Below, piece by piece: positions 1 to 8,560 of a stretch of DNA of 64,000 nt; positions within the stretch are counted from its first letter, which is position 1; every line of letters starts with the position of its first letter. This stretch comes from a virus. The position numbers and the translations under genes were made by a program. The notes under the pieces were generated by a model. It saw nothing but the letters and a program-made list of their open reading frames with translations, did no database searches and was not told the DNA's origin. Location: positions 1 through 64,000 of IMG/VR virus record IMGVR_UViG_3300027736_000043; one strand, given 5' to 3'.

Positions 1-370
1 CGGATGTTAGCAATGTCTTGATCAATTCTCCCATTGGTGTTGGAAGTATTTTTAATTTTCCACAACCAGCAGTTCCGTCCATCCACATGCCTTCTACACT
101 GTGGCAAACTCGATCCAGATTGATCTTTAGATCTTCTGGATGATCCACTTCACCTAATACTGAATTGCCTTCGCGTATTTGAGTGTTGATGGTGTTGACT
201 GCTTTGTTGATTTCATGCAATGGATATATTCTCTCGTTGGCGTTGCGTTTGTTGCCTTCGATACAAATACCTTTGAGATACAGATGTTTTCCAGTACCAT
301 CTGGTCCAGATTCTTCAAGAACCTGGATGTTGGCCTGTGTAAAAGTCAATTGTTCTCTTAGGTATTTCAT
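1..370 (-). CDS. 21: Prohead protease, T4 gp21-like (C-terminus cut off by window edge)
   Basis: The reading frame starts at the ATG complementary to 368-370 and stays open to base 1, giving about 123 residues of an incomplete protein. It reads MKYLREQLTF, then NERIYPLHEI, then GNSVLGEVDHPEDLKI, then GMWMDGTAGCGKLKIL. The N-R-x-Y-P box followed by G-E-x-D-H-P is the pattern of T4 gp21-type prohead proteases (herpesvirus-assemblin fold), where the His of the DHP box is a catalytic residue. The family cleaves scaffold and capsid proteins inside the prohead during maturation. The start lies 3 bp after the stop of the core protein gene, and the order portal, core protein, protease matches the T4 20-67-68-21 order. 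The Ser half of the active site would lie beyond the window. Confidence 0.85.
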   Translation of the reverse strand, partial: MKYLREQLTFTQANIQVLEESGPDGTGKHLYLKGICIEGNKRNANERIYPLHEINKAVNTINTQIREGNSVLGEVDHPEDLKINLDRVCHSVEGMWMDGTAGCGKLKILPTPMGELIKTLLTS

Positions 371-373
371 CAA

Positions 374-1162
374 TTATCCACGTGCAACTGGGCTCTTGGT
401 GTTAACACCACTAGCTTGACCCAAGTGTGGCTTGTTAGCTGGCTTGAGGTTTTGTGTGCTCTGCGAAGGTGTATTACCCACACGACCAATCATGTCTTTG
501 GTGGTATTTCTGTAAGCAGGTGTGTCGTGATGACCGCCCATTTCGCCGCCGGCATGTACAGGTTTCACGCTGTTGCCAATTGGGCCTTTTGCGCCTGCGT
601 TTGCAGCTACTGTAGACTTCTTGTTGACGCCGCCTTCTTCACTAGTCACTGGCTTTGGGGCTGCTTTGAGAGTCACTGCTTCCATCATGCCCGGTTGCAT
701 TTCACCGGTGTCGTCCATTTCAATGGCGTCGCCACCTTCTTCAGGACCAAACCCGTCGCCGTCACCGCCGCCCATACCGCCCATCATGTCTTCAAACTCA
801 GCCATCAACTGGTCCAGTTTGTCTTCTACATTCATGATGTCGTCTTTGGTGGCTGGCTCGTCTCCGCCCATGTCGTCTCCGCCCATGTCGTCACCGTCGT
901 CAGCTTCGACGTCGTTGATAAACTCATCAGCAGCATCGCCGCCCATTTCATCGTCGCCTTCAGCTTCCATGTTCATGTCAGACTCTTCTTCAGAGTCAAC
1001 TTCGTCCATCAGCCCTTCTTCAATTTCTTCTTCTTGTTCTTCAGCCATCATATTTTCATAAATCTGGCGGCTCTTTTCCACAATAATATCATGGAAAAGC
1101 TCTTGAGCTTTTTGCTCTTCATCATTGATCACGTATTCAATCAATTGTTCAAATCTGTTCAT
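374..1162 (-). CDS. Acidic prohead core/scaffold-like protein (gp67/68 position)
   Basis: 262 residues. Residues 1-45 form a charged, helical N-terminus (MNRFEQLIEYVINDEEQ...). Residues 45-150 are extremely acidic, with repeated DDMGGD and EEE runs. The C-terminal third is basic and low in complexity (KPVTSEEGGVNKKST, NTKSPVARG). It lies between the portal gene and the gp21-like protease, where T4 encodes prohead core proteins gp67 and gp68. An acidic, extended composition fits an internal scaffold that is proteolysed during maturation. That role rests on position and composition, because I see no diagnostic motif. A good Shine-Dalgarno (AGGAG) lies about 10 bp before the ATG, with a late-promoter-like TGTAAATA upstream. 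The long antisense ORFs opposite are composition artefacts. Confidence 0.65.
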   Translation of the reverse strand: MNRFEQLIEYVINDEEQKAQELFHDIIVEKSRQIYENMMAEEQEEEIEEGLMDEVDSEEESDMNMEAEGDDEMGGDAADEFINDVEADDGDDMGGDDMGGDEPATKDDIMNVEDKLDQLMAEFEDMMGGMGGGDGDGFGPEEGGDAIEMDDTGEMQPGMMEAVTLKAAPKPVTSEEGGVNKKSTVAANAGAKGPIGNSVKPVHAGGEMGGHHDTPAYRNTTKDMIGRVGNTPSQSTQNLKPANKPHLGQASGVNTKSPVARG

Positions 1163-1192
1163 AAGAAAACTCCTATAGGTAAAGTGTGCTGT

Positions 1193-1200
1193 TATTTACA
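1193..1200 (-). promoter_or_regulatory. Late-promoter-like box TGTAAATA
   Basis: On the minus strand this reads TGTAAATA, one mismatch from the T4 late consensus TATAAATA. It lies 30 bp before the ATG of the core protein gene at 1162. A start about 6 bp downstream would leave a leader containing the AGGAG ribosome site. It sits in the 111-bp gap 1163-1273, which otherwise holds no gene. Confidence 0.5.
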
Positions 1201-1273
1201 CAGCGAGAGAAATCTATAGTGTTTAAGGGCTGAAAATGACGATAAATTGCAGGATCTGCAGATCGTCCAGCTA

Positions 1274-1498
1274 TCACATGCCCGGTGGTGGTGCAGGTGC
1301 TGGTGCATACTGCTGACGCACCAATTTCAATTTGTCTTTGTACTCTACAGTACGAATATCATTCATGCGGCGCAGCTTGTTCAGCTGGCGCAAAGTCAAA
1401 TGAGTTTTTCGCAGGTCACCCAGTTGAGGCTGGCTGTTGTCCTGATTCAGATCCTGATAGGCTTCGGGCTCTTTGTGAAAAAATTCATTGAGTATCAT
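1274..1498 (-). CDS. Small phage protein between portal and core protein genes
   Basis: 74 residues: MILNEFFHKEPEAYQDL, a charged helical middle (LRKTHLTLRQLNKLRRMNDI) and a Pro/Ala tail ending PAPAPPPGM. No family is recognised with confidence. Its place directly after the portal gene and before the core protein suggests a small head-assembly or core component, but this is inference from context. It starts 8 bp after the portal stop, and the late-promoter-like CATAAATA overlaps that stop, leaving no room for a conventional ribosome-binding site. Confidence 0.7.
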   Translation of the reverse strand: MILNEFFHKEPEAYQDLNQDNSQPQLGDLRKTHLTLRQLNKLRRMNDIRTVEYKDKLKLVRQQYAPAPAPPPGM

Positions 1499-1503
1499 AC
1501 AGA

Positions 1504-1511
1504 TATTTATG
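1504..1511 (-). promoter_or_regulatory. Late-promoter box CATAAATA ending 5 bp before a start codon
   Basis: The minus strand reads CATAAATA-TCTGT-ATG. The TAA inside the box is also the portal stop codon. If T4 late-promoter geometry holds (last A at -6), transcription would begin exactly on the A of the ATG at 1498, giving a leaderless message for the 74-residue protein. Confidence 0.55.
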
Positions 1512-3285
1512 CAGGGGCGCCTGGTGCAGCACCAGCTGGATTTGCTGGCATAGGTGCGCCTGGTGTCACACCTGGCATGCCCGGAGCAGCAGGCTCCATT
1601 CCTGCAATGTCTTGCCCTGTTTCAATGTCTGCTTCCATACCCGATGGCGATATGCCCACACCACGCAAATCTTGTCCGCTGGCGGGTTTTTCTTCCACAG
1701 TGTCGTTTTCTTCGCGCCACATTTCTTCGTTTTCTTTGATTTCTTCTTCGGTTAGACCCAAGAAACGTTCCAGCATAAATCGCTTGCTCATGTAAGGCAG
1801 CGGCTCTAAACTCTGGAATGCATTGATACGTGTGTTGTCTAGTTCGCTTTGACGGTAACTGGCAAAATTTTGTGGTGGGTTAAACTTGAGAGTAAACAAG
1901 CTGGAGTCTATGTTAAACCCACGCCATTTCATAAACATCTTGAATTCGTCATCTAGTTTTTGCACAATTAATGCTTGTAAACGCTCGCAATATTGGTTGA
2001 ATCTATACTCTTGTATCAAGGCTGTGCCCACTTTTCCGTCGTTCATTGTAGCGCCGCTGTCGTCAGGACCAGTGGGCAAATAGCTGCTGGGCACACGTAG
2101 ACCACGAGCCATTTTGTTGTTGAAATACTTCAAATCGTCAATTTCGCCCAAGTTTTGACCACCAGCTAAAGTGTCAATACTGCTGCCTCGTCCGTCTGCT
2201 GTGACAGGAAAAAAGTAATCTTCGCCCACACTTAATGGGTTATAACTGGCATCCATCATGTTGGTTCCACCACCTGTTATGGTAGGAATACGCCGCTGAT
2301 GCATTTCGTTTTTGACCCGTTCTACAAACGCCATGGCCAAGTGACTGGGCATATTGCCCACGTCAATTTTAAAGATCCTGCGTTCAGGAGCACGTTGCAC
2401 ACGATAGATCAAGATGGAGTCTTCCAGCAGTTGTTTTTGCTTGAACACCATGTAGATCTGTTCCAGTATGCTTTTGCCAAACGGCCAAAAAACATCCAGG
2501 CCTTCGTTCAAACTCATGTGTACCACATGCTTGGCATCTAAACAAACTTCGTTCATGGCCTGCATGAATCTGCTGTTGCCCACGCCACCTCCAGTGCCGC
2601 CGTTGGGCATGGTGTAGTTGGAAGATCCGCCCACACTGCCTGTTGTGGGGTTGGTCATGTAGTCTGTTGTGGTTTTAGCTGCCACACTCATGTTTTGAAA
2701 ATTAGGATTGATGTCACGGATCACATACTGCTCGGGACGTTTGCCTTCGCTTTCGTTCACAATCACACGGGCCAGCTTGCTCATGTCCACCCACATCATT
2801 TCAAATGTTTCTGGATCACGTACAAATATTTGATCCCCGTATTTGATGGTGTTGCGGAACAATTTGAATATGCGTTGGTCTAGCTTGTTCAGTTTGACCC
2901 ATTGCTGTAGCTGTTTCTTGATGATACTGATCTCGTGATCAGTGGGTTTTTCTTTGAAATCCACTTCAAACGGTGTGCCATTTTGCTTGTTGGGCTGTGT
3001 GCTAAATTCAGCTATGATGTCTAAACATGCATTAACTTCCGAGTCCATGTCCATGTTTTCATATTGATTGTAGCGTTCAATTCTGTTGGGATGACCACTA
3101 TACACTTCGGGCAAGCGGCTGGCATAGTTACGAAACACAAAGTCTGCTTGCACAGCAGTGCCGTCGTTTTTGCCGTAGTTGTCTAGGCCAAATTGGTTAC
3201 GGCCCGATATAGGGCTGAGTTGTCCGGAAGTGTCGGCTACTTTGAAATATTTTTTCCAAGAGCCTTGTGATGTTTTTTCTGGCAT
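1507..3285 (-). CDS. 20: Portal vertex protein, T4 gp20-like
   Basis: 592 residues, near the usual 520-570 of T4-type portals. Recognisable segments are FVFRNYASRLPEVY and RIERYNQYENMDMDSEVNACLDII near the N-terminus, FRNTIKYGDQIFVRD, the core around HMSLNEGLDVFWPFGKSILE, and the KYFNNKMARGLRVPSSYLP box typical of gp20. The C-terminus is a low-complexity Pro/Gly/Ala tail (PGMPGVTPGAPMPANPAG). The protein forms the dodecameric ring at one capsid vertex through which DNA is packaged and to which the tail joins. The start ATG lies 18 bp after the tape-measure stop. There is no Shine-Dalgarno, but GGTAAATA sits 7 bp before the ATG. Confidence 0.93.
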   Translation of the reverse strand: MPEKTSQGSWKKYFKVADTSGQLSPISGRNQFGLDNYGKNDGTAVQADFVFRNYASRLPEVYSGHPNRIERYNQYENMDMDSEVNACLDIIAEFSTQPNKQNGTPFEVDFKEKPTDHEISIIKKQLQQWVKLNKLDQRIFKLFRNTIKYGDQIFVRDPETFEMMWVDMSKLARVIVNESEGKRPEQYVIRDINPNFQNMSVAAKTTTDYMTNPTTGSVGGSSNYTMPNGGTGGGVGNSRFMQAMNEVCLDAKHVVHMSLNEGLDVFWPFGKSILEQIYMVFKQKQLLEDSILIYRVQRAPERRIFKIDVGNMPSHLAMAFVERVKNEMHQRRIPTITGGGTNMMDASYNPLSVGEDYFFPVTADGRGSSIDTLAGGQNLGEIDDLKYFNNKMARGLRVPSSYLPTGPDDSGATMNDGKVGTALIQEYRFNQYCERLQALIVQKLDDEFKMFMKWRGFNIDSSLFTLKFNPPQNFASYRQSELDNTRINAFQSLEPLPYMSKRFMLERFLGLTEEEIKENEEMWREENDTVEEKPASGQDLRGVGISPSGMEADIETGQDIAGMEPAAPGMPGVTPGAPMPANPAGAAPGAPA

Positions 3286-3292
3286 GATATGT

Positions 3293-3300
3293 TATTTACC
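3293..3300 (-). promoter_or_regulatory. Late-promoter-like box GGTAAATA before the portal gene
   Basis: The minus strand reads GGTAAATA-ACATATC-ATG. By T4 late-promoter geometry transcription would begin 2 bases before the portal ATG at 3285. The same arrangement, with an almost identical spacer, occurs on the plus strand at 47169-47186. Confidence 0.5.
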
Positions 3301-3303
3301 GCA

Positions 3304-6300
3304 TTATGCTGTTGCTTGATAGGTTTTTTGTTGCCAATCCACACCAGTTTTTTGTACTCTGATCAACTCTTGGATTGCTGCCAGCAGCATTTCATTGGTA
3401 TTATTTTGATTAGATAATCCGTCTTTGAGATCTTTAAAGCTGTTTTCAAAACTGTTTGCTGCACCTGGTTGATATTTCTTTTCAATATCTGTTTTGGTAG
3501 CCATAGTTTCAGCCAGCATTCTGGCCACATCTGCAGAGTTATCTAACTTGATATTCATGCCTTTGCTGTTGATTGTGGCCACATCTGAATCAATTGTTAG
3601 ATCTGACGCTCCTGAACTATTTTTATTATTTGGGCCTAGTGCAGCCATTTGATCAGCTTGCAATGCTGCTGCATCATTCATACGGCGGTCATTGGGCGCT
3701 ACTGATTCATTTGAGTTTTTGTTTGTTTTATTTTTTTGTTCACGATCAAGTTTGACTTGATTGTTGATGGCATCAAACAGTTGTGTCTGAGTGTTTATAT
3801 CGTTTTTAAGTTGTTTTTCCCATTCTACTTTTCCCCGAACATCGTCGGACGTTTGGCCCATTGCAGGCAATTTTCCTATGCTTTCTAATAGATGGTTTAT
3901 TGCAGTTTTTTGTTCTTGAATCAGATTTTCATACGATACTTTGCTGCCTACTAGGACTTCTGGCTGCAGATTATTAATTTTGACTTTTTTCTGGTCAGCA
4001 GTTAATTGGTTTTCGGCTTCAACTCTATCTTTGAGCGTTTTTTCTAATTCTTTTTCTGCTAGAACTTGGTTATTACGTGCTGCAACTAAGTTTTCATTTG
4101 CATCTGTCAATTCTTTTAAACTGCCAGTTGCTTCAGTCAGCGAAGCCAACTGCTTTTCAGCAGCAGTTACAACTAATTTTGCTTTGTTAATTTTTTGTAT
4201 TGCATCATTGTCGTTGACAGTTTCTTGTTTGTTACGTGATGCAATTAATTTTTCATTGGCACTTGTTACGTCTTTAAGACTACCAGTTGTTTCAGTTAAC
4301 GATGCAAGTTGTTTTTCGGCAGCGGTTACAATCAACTTTTGTATAGCAGTGATATCACCAATATTTGCTTGTTCATTGAATGAAGTGGTTAAGTTTTTAT
4401 TAGCGCCAGTTAAATCTGCCCAGCTGCCAGTTGTTTCAGTTAACGATGCAAGTTGTTTTTCAGCAGCATTTACAACCAACTTTTGTATGGCAGTAATATC
4501 ACCAATATTTGCTTGTTCATTGAATGAAGTGGTTAAATTTTTATTGGCACCGGTTACGTCTTTCTGACTAGCAGTTGATTCGTTCATTGTTGCCAATTGC
4601 TTTTTGGCAGCATTTACAACCAACTTTTGTATAGCAGTTATATCACCAATATTTGCTTGTTCATTGAATGAAGTGGTTAAATTTTTATTGGCACCAGTTA
4701 AATCTGCCCAGCTACTTGATGATTCTCTTAGAGAAGCCAATTGTTTTTCAATAGCAGTTACAACCAACTTTTGTATGGCAGTGATATCACCAATATTTGC
4801 TTGTTCTTTACGTGCTTCAATTAAATTTTTATCTGCACCTGTTAGTTCTTTCAAATTGCCAGTTGATTCTTTTAAAGAAGCCAATTGTTTTTCAATAGCA
4901 GTTACAACCAACTTTTGTATGGCAGCAGCGTCGCTGATATTTGCTTGTTCTTTACGTGCTTCAACTAATTTTTTATTTGCATCTGTTACGTCTTTTTGAC
5001 TAGCAGTTGTTTCGTTCATTGTTGCCAATTGCTTTTCGGCAGCAGTTACAACTAACTTTTGTATGGCAGCAGCATCGTCAATTTTTGCTTGTTCTTTACG
5101 TGCTTCAACTAATTTTTTATTTGCATCTGTTATGTCTTTCTGACTAGCAGTTGATTCGTTCATTGTTGCCAATTGCTTTTCGGCAGCAGTTGTTAACTGT
5201 TGTATGGCAGTATTGTCGTTGATGTTTGCTTGTTTATTGAATGATGTAGTTAAATTTTCATTTGCACCAGTTAAATCTGCCCAACTGCCGTTTGTGTCGT
5301 TTAACAAGTCCAATTGCTGTTTAGCTGCGGTTACAGTTAATTTTTGTACTGCGGTAGTGTTATCATCAATTTTTGCCTGTTCATCATGTGCTGCAATTAA
5401 TTTGTTAGTTGTGTCTGTTAGTTCTTGCCAATTACCATTTACGTCGTTTAAAGAATCAAGTTGTTTTTTAGCAGCAGTTGCAGTTGATTTTTGTATTGCA
5501 GCGTCATCGGCAAATTTTTCTCCTTTGCCAGGTTCAAACGCCATACTGAGTTTTTTATCTGCATCTTTTGTGCCAAATTTAGCCTGAAATTCTTTTAGCC
5601 AATCGTAATACTCGTTTTTAACAGATGGTTTAAGTTTAGCTGTTTCGGGTTTGACTTCGGTAGACTTGTCTTTGTCAGGATCGTTTTTAAGAGCTGCTAT
5701 CTGATCAGCACTTAAATTTGCTGTTTCTGGTTTGGCTGATTCAGCAGCAGGAGCAACAGGTTTGTTGCCACGAGCTTTTTTTAATTTTGTTTCAGCATCA
5801 ATTTTGGCATCAAGAGCTGTTTTAGCAGCATCAGTGGCAATTTTTTCTTCTTTACGTGCTTCAGTTAATTTTTTATTTGTTTCTATTAGATCTTTTTCTG
5901 CACCGTTGGTCAGGTTCAACTCTGCAAATTGTTTTTCAGCATCTGACACTGCTGATTTTTTCTCTTCAAGACGTTTTTTTGCATTGTCGTATGCATCTGA
6001 TGCTCGTTTCTGATCTTTTTCAAGTGAAATAATTTTTGCTGTTTTTTCAGCAGTTGTTGGTTCATTCACTGGTGCTGGTTGTGATTCAGGCTTGGGTGCA
6101 GGCTTGGGTGCCAAATTTGGATCATTTTTAGGCAAGTAGATGCCTTTTTCTGCTGCAAAAGGAACCAACAGACTTTTAGCCAGATTTGCAAGGTCTTGTG
6201 ATTGTTCTACTTGTCCTTTCACACCAGCAACATTCGTACCAAGTAATTTGCCATCTATTCTTTGCAATGTCTGTTGCAACAAGGTCATGATGTCTTGATT

Positions 6301-7650
6301 GTCTTTGATCAATGCTGCATACGATGCTAGCAACGGATCAGTGGGTTTTGCACCTGGTGGACCTTTGCCTGTTTTGTCTCGTTCTAAAAGAACTTGTTTG
6401 AACTCATCCAGTGCTTTTCTGTCAGTGTACTGTTGTGCCAGTTGAGCTTCTTTGAAAGGTATTAAGAATTTTTCTCCTTCGCCAGTTTGATACGACATGT
6501 TGAATTTTTTGGCTGTTTCGCCAGCAGCTCCTAATGTGCTGTATGCACCTTCTATTCCTTTTTTAGCACCCGAAGTAACATCACGAATGTCTGTTAAAAT
6601 TTGACCTTGTGTACTTGTGTTGGCTTTTTGTGCTGCTTCTGTATTCATCATTCCGGTTGTTAAATCACGGAATCCTTGTGCCAACGCCGGAGATACCTTT
6701 GCCAATGCTATATTTTGTTGTTCAAGTTGTTCAGCAGCCGCAATTTGTTGGGCATCACCACTGGCTTTCATAGCAGCTATTTTGGCACCAAATCTTTGTT
6801 CGCTCAGTGCTGCTTCTCTTATGGATTGTTGTTCTTTTCGACTTACTCCTAATAGTTTAGTCAATGCATCTTGTTCGTAGAGATATTTTCGTGTTCCGTC
6901 GATCAATTCATCTGTGGACATTTTTTGAGATCTACCAGAAAGATTTTGCAATCTGATGTAACCCATCATGCCTTCGTTTATCTCGTCTTGAGTCATTCCC
7001 AGAGCAAACAATTTTTCTCTTTCACCTTCAAGTGCCTGAGATAGATTATCAAATTTGCGTCGACCATCAAACGCACTTTTACCAAACATTGCCAATTCTT
7101 GACTGTTGCTGTTGACCAAGTTGATGTAGTTGCCTAATTTGCTGATGCTCAACCCGGTCTTGGCTGCACTGTTTGCAACCCCAGACATGCCTTCGCTGGC
7201 AATGGTACCACTGCCGCTTAGTTTATTGTATGTTTCATATTCTTGTTGTGCCTGTAGGTTGGATTTTTTTGCTAAATCAGTTAATGCGCCAACAGCCGTG
7301 ACCGCCGCCGCTCCCAACGCTTTTACTCCAAGCCCGCCAGGAATCAACAGGGCCAGTGTCTCTATAAATTTACCAACTGCTCCACCTACTTGGCCTATCG
7401 AATTGTTAAAAGATTCTACGCCCAGCTGTCCTTCGTACACAGCACCAGCGAATGATCCTACTGATCTGGCCAAAGTTTGCAAACTTTGGCCTGCACCTTG
7501 GGCAGCTTGTTTAAGTAGATAATCTGATTCTGTTCTTTGCCGCGTTGCTGAAGAAGCACCAGCAGTCAAATTAGCATAGCGGTCAAATTCACCGTTGAGT
7601 CTGCTCAACTGCGCCGATATTGCATTTACTTCGTCATTTAAGTCAGCCAT
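3304..7650 (-). CDS. Tail tape measure protein with ten 48-residue repeats
   Basis: 1448 residues. The N-terminus is helical (MADLNDEVNAISAQLSRLNG). A hydrophobic Gly/Ala stretch at about residues 95-125 (LIPGGLGVKALGAAAVTAV) is typical of tape measure proteins. A helical region follows, then at about 720-1195 ten tandem repeats with core AIQKLVVTAAEKQLASL. The C-terminus is charged. Tape measures span the tail tube, set its length and are threaded out with the DNA. The family role is known; the assignment here rests on size, composition, the hydrophobic patch and the adjacent chaperone-type genes (7692-8749). In T4 the tape measure (gp29) is not next to the portal gene, so the order is rearranged. 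A perfect late promoter lies 25 bp before the ATG. Confidence 0.82.
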   Translation of the reverse strand: MADLNDEVNAISAQLSRLNGEFDRYANLTAGASSATRQRTESDYLLKQAAQGAGQSLQTLARSVGSFAGAVYEGQLGVESFNNSIGQVGGAVGKFIETLALLIPGGLGVKALGAAAVTAVGALTDLAKKSNLQAQQEYETYNKLSGSGTIASEGMSGVANSAAKTGLSISKLGNYINLVNSNSQELAMFGKSAFDGRRKFDNLSQALEGEREKLFALGMTQDEINEGMMGYIRLQNLSGRSQKMSTDELIDGTRKYLYEQDALTKLLGVSRKEQQSIREAALSEQRFGAKIAAMKASGDAQQIAAAEQLEQQNIALAKVSPALAQGFRDLTTGMMNTEAAQKANTSTQGQILTDIRDVTSGAKKGIEGAYSTLGAAGETAKKFNMSYQTGEGEKFLIPFKEAQLAQQYTDRKALDEFKQVLLERDKTGKGPPGAKPTDPLLASYAALIKDNQDIMTLLQQTLQRIDGKLLGTNVAGVKGQVEQSQDLANLAKSLLVPFAAEKGIYLPKNDPNLAPKPAPKPESQPAPVNEPTTAEKTAKIISLEKDQKRASDAYDNAKKRLEEKKSAVSDAEKQFAELNLTNGAEKDLIETNKKLTEARKEEKIATDAAKTALDAKIDAETKLKKARGNKPVAPAAESAKPETANLSADQIAALKNDPDKDKSTEVKPETAKLKPSVKNEYYDWLKEFQAKFGTKDADKKLSMAFEPGKGEKFADDAAIQKSTATAAKKQLDSLNDVNGNWQELTDTTNKLIAAHDEQAKIDDNTTAVQKLTVTAAKQQLDLLNDTNGSWADLTGANENLTTSFNKQANINDNTAIQQLTTAAEKQLATMNESTASQKDITDANKKLVEARKEQAKIDDAAAIQKLVVTAAEKQLATMNETTASQKDVTDANKKLVEARKEQANISDAAAIQKLVVTAIEKQLASLKESTGNLKELTGADKNLIEARKEQANIGDITAIQKLVVTAIEKQLASLRESSSSWADLTGANKNLTTSFNEQANIGDITAIQKLVVNAAKKQLATMNESTASQKDVTGANKNLTTSFNEQANIGDITAIQKLVVNAAEKQLASLTETTGSWADLTGANKNLTTSFNEQANIGDITAIQKLIVTAAEKQLASLTETTGSLKDVTSANEKLIASRNKQETVNDNDAIQKINKAKLVVTAAEKQLASLTEATGSLKELTDANENLVAARNNQVLAEKELEKTLKDRVEAENQLTADQKKVKINNLQPEVLVGSKVSYENLIQEQKTAINHLLESIGKLPAMGQTSDDVRGKVEWEKQLKNDINTQTQLFDAINNQVKLDREQKNKTNKNSNESVAPNDRRMNDAAALQADQMAALGPNNKNSSGASDLTIDSDVATINSKGMNIKLDNSADVARMLAETMATKTDIEKKYQPGAANSFENSFKDLKDGLSNQNNTNEMLLAAIQELIRVQKTGVDWQQKTYQATA
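4066..5502 (-). repeat. Ten tandem ~144-bp repeats inside the tape measure gene
   Basis: Each unit encodes about 48 residues of the form AIQKLVVxAAEKQLASLxE, then a variable T-x-S-x-x-D-x-T-x-A-N-x-x-L, then a Q-A-N-I-x-D link. Unit 3 lacks one residue and unit 10 carries a short insertion (NKAKLVV). The units mix three interchangeable segments (SWADLTGANKNLTTSF, SQKDVTDANKKLVEAR, SLKELTDANENLVAAR), which suggests shuffling by recombination between copies. The array is predicted to be helical, probably coiled coil. Confidence 0.9.
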
Positions 7651-7662
7651 GTATTGTACACC

Positions 7663-7670
7663 TATAAGTA
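7663..7670 (+). promoter_or_regulatory. Late-promoter-like box TATAAGTA (plus)
   Basis: TATAAGTA lies 21 bp before the ATG at 7692 and is one base from T4 late consensus. The predicted leader carries TAGGTG as ribosome site. It forms a divergent pair with the minus-strand box at 7676-7683. Confidence 0.5.
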
Positions 7671-7675
7671 TTGTA

Positions 7676-7683
7676 TATTTATA
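7676..7683 (-). promoter_or_regulatory. Perfect T4 late promoter TATAAATA (minus)
   Basis: The minus strand reads TATAAATA, an exact match to the T4 late consensus, 25 bp before the tape-measure ATG at 7650. The predicted leader contains TATAGGTG, a usable ribosome-binding site. The window also encodes gp55, the sigma factor that reads this class of promoter. Confidence 0.75.
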
Positions 7684-7691
7684 GGTGATTT

Positions 7692-8534
7692 ATGACTCAA
7701 TTTTCTAACCCGTTAAAACAATATTTTCGGCAACCAGCAATCTACATGCGTTTGCCCACAGGAGGAAAATATTGGCCAGCTGGCACCATTGACATACCTC
7801 AAAACGGTGAAATACCAGTTTACCCAATGACTGCCATTGACGAAATAACTTATCGTACTCCTGATGCGTTGTTCAACGGGCAAGCAGTGATCAGTGTGAT
7901 ACAAAGCTGCATACCCAACGTTAAAAATGCCTGGGCAGCACCTGCAGCAGACGTTAACAGTATGTTAGTTGCTATACGTTTGGCCAGTTACGGACATGAA
8001 TTAGAAATTTCTAGCACCTGCCCCAGTTGCGAAACTGTTGAAGATTATGCTGTAGATTTGCGACATGTGTTGGATCAATTGAAATTGCCCGACTTTGAAT
8101 CAACGTTACAGCATGGCGATTTAGAAATTGCATTTGCACCAGTCAGCTATGAACAACAAAACAAAAGCAATCAATCACAATTTGATGAACAACAAATGAT
8201 ACGAAGTGCAACTGATTCGGACTTGTCTGAAGATGAAAAACTCAAACGACTCAACGATGCTATGCGACGTATCACTGAACTCACAATTGAAGCAATAAAA
8301 TGGAGTATCTCTGGCATACGCACTCCTAGTGCTATTGTTAGCGAACAAGACTACATACATGAATTTTTACTCAATTGTGATCGAAAATTATTCAACATCA
8401 TCCGTGATCACGTGATCAATTTGCGAAAAATTAGCGAACTAAAACCATTGGACATCAAATGTGGAAAATGTTCGCATGAATATCAACAAACAGTAACACT
8501 GGATATGACAAGTTTTTTCGAGCCCGCCTCCTGA
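7692..8534 (+). CDS. 26: gp26-like baseplate hub / tape-measure chaperone
   Basis: 280 residues; T4 gp26 has about 208. The N-terminal block (MRLPTGGKYWP, EIPVYPMTAIDEITYRTPDA, LFNGQAVISVIQSCIP) is the conserved gp26 signature of T4-like phages. Two Cys pairs, CPSC near residue 115 and CGKC near residue 258, could bind one zinc ion. The gene is divergent from the tape measure, which fits a chaperone for that protein; in T4, gp26 and gp51 are needed for hub assembly. Near its end it contains T TTT TTC in frame (8513-8519), and the gp51-like ORF follows in the -1 frame, so a fraction of product is probably a 352-residue fusion. Confidence 0.8.
   Translation: MTQFSNPLKQYFRQPAIYMRLPTGGKYWPAGTIDIPQNGEIPVYPMTAIDEITYRTPDALFNGQAVISVIQSCIPNVKNAWAAPAADVNSMLVAIRLASYGHELEISSTCPSCETVEDYAVDLRHVLDQLKLPDFESTLQHGDLEIAFAPVSYEQQNKSNQSQFDEQQMIRSATDSDLSEDEKLKRLNDAMRRITELTIEAIKWSISGIRTPSAIVSEQDYIHEFLLNCDRKLFNIIRDHVINLRKISELKPLDIKCGKCSHEYQQTVTLDMTSFFEPAS
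8513..8519 (+). other. Candidate -1 ribosomal frameshift site T TTT TTC
   Basis: The heptamer TTTTTTC is in the X XXY YYZ register of the gp26-like frame (codons TTT at 8514 and TTC at 8517). Slippage by -1 continues at CGA (8519) through 14 sense codons into the ATG of the 8561-8749 ORF with no stop. The zero frame stops 13 bp later at TGA 8532-8534. Frameshifted chaperone pairs near tape measure genes are common in tailed phages. Confidence 0.55.
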
Positions 8535-8560
8535 ATTCCACCGCCGAAGAAATCTCAAAA

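Noticed and set aside
416-1219. Long plus-strand ORFs (416-1219 and 573-1061) opposite the acidic core protein
   Set aside because: They mirror the Asp/Glu/Gly-rich minus-strand gene (giving His/Val/Phe or Ser/Pro-rich products), lack ribosome sites and interrupt a well-supported T4-type gene order.
4066-5502. CRISPR-like array because of regular ~144-bp periodicity
   Set aside because: Repeats are in frame, coding throughout, with no short palindromic repeat and no unique spacers.
3941-5587. Plus-strand ORFs opposite the tape measure repeats
   Set aside because: Repetitive antisense products of the 144-bp repeat array with no start signals.
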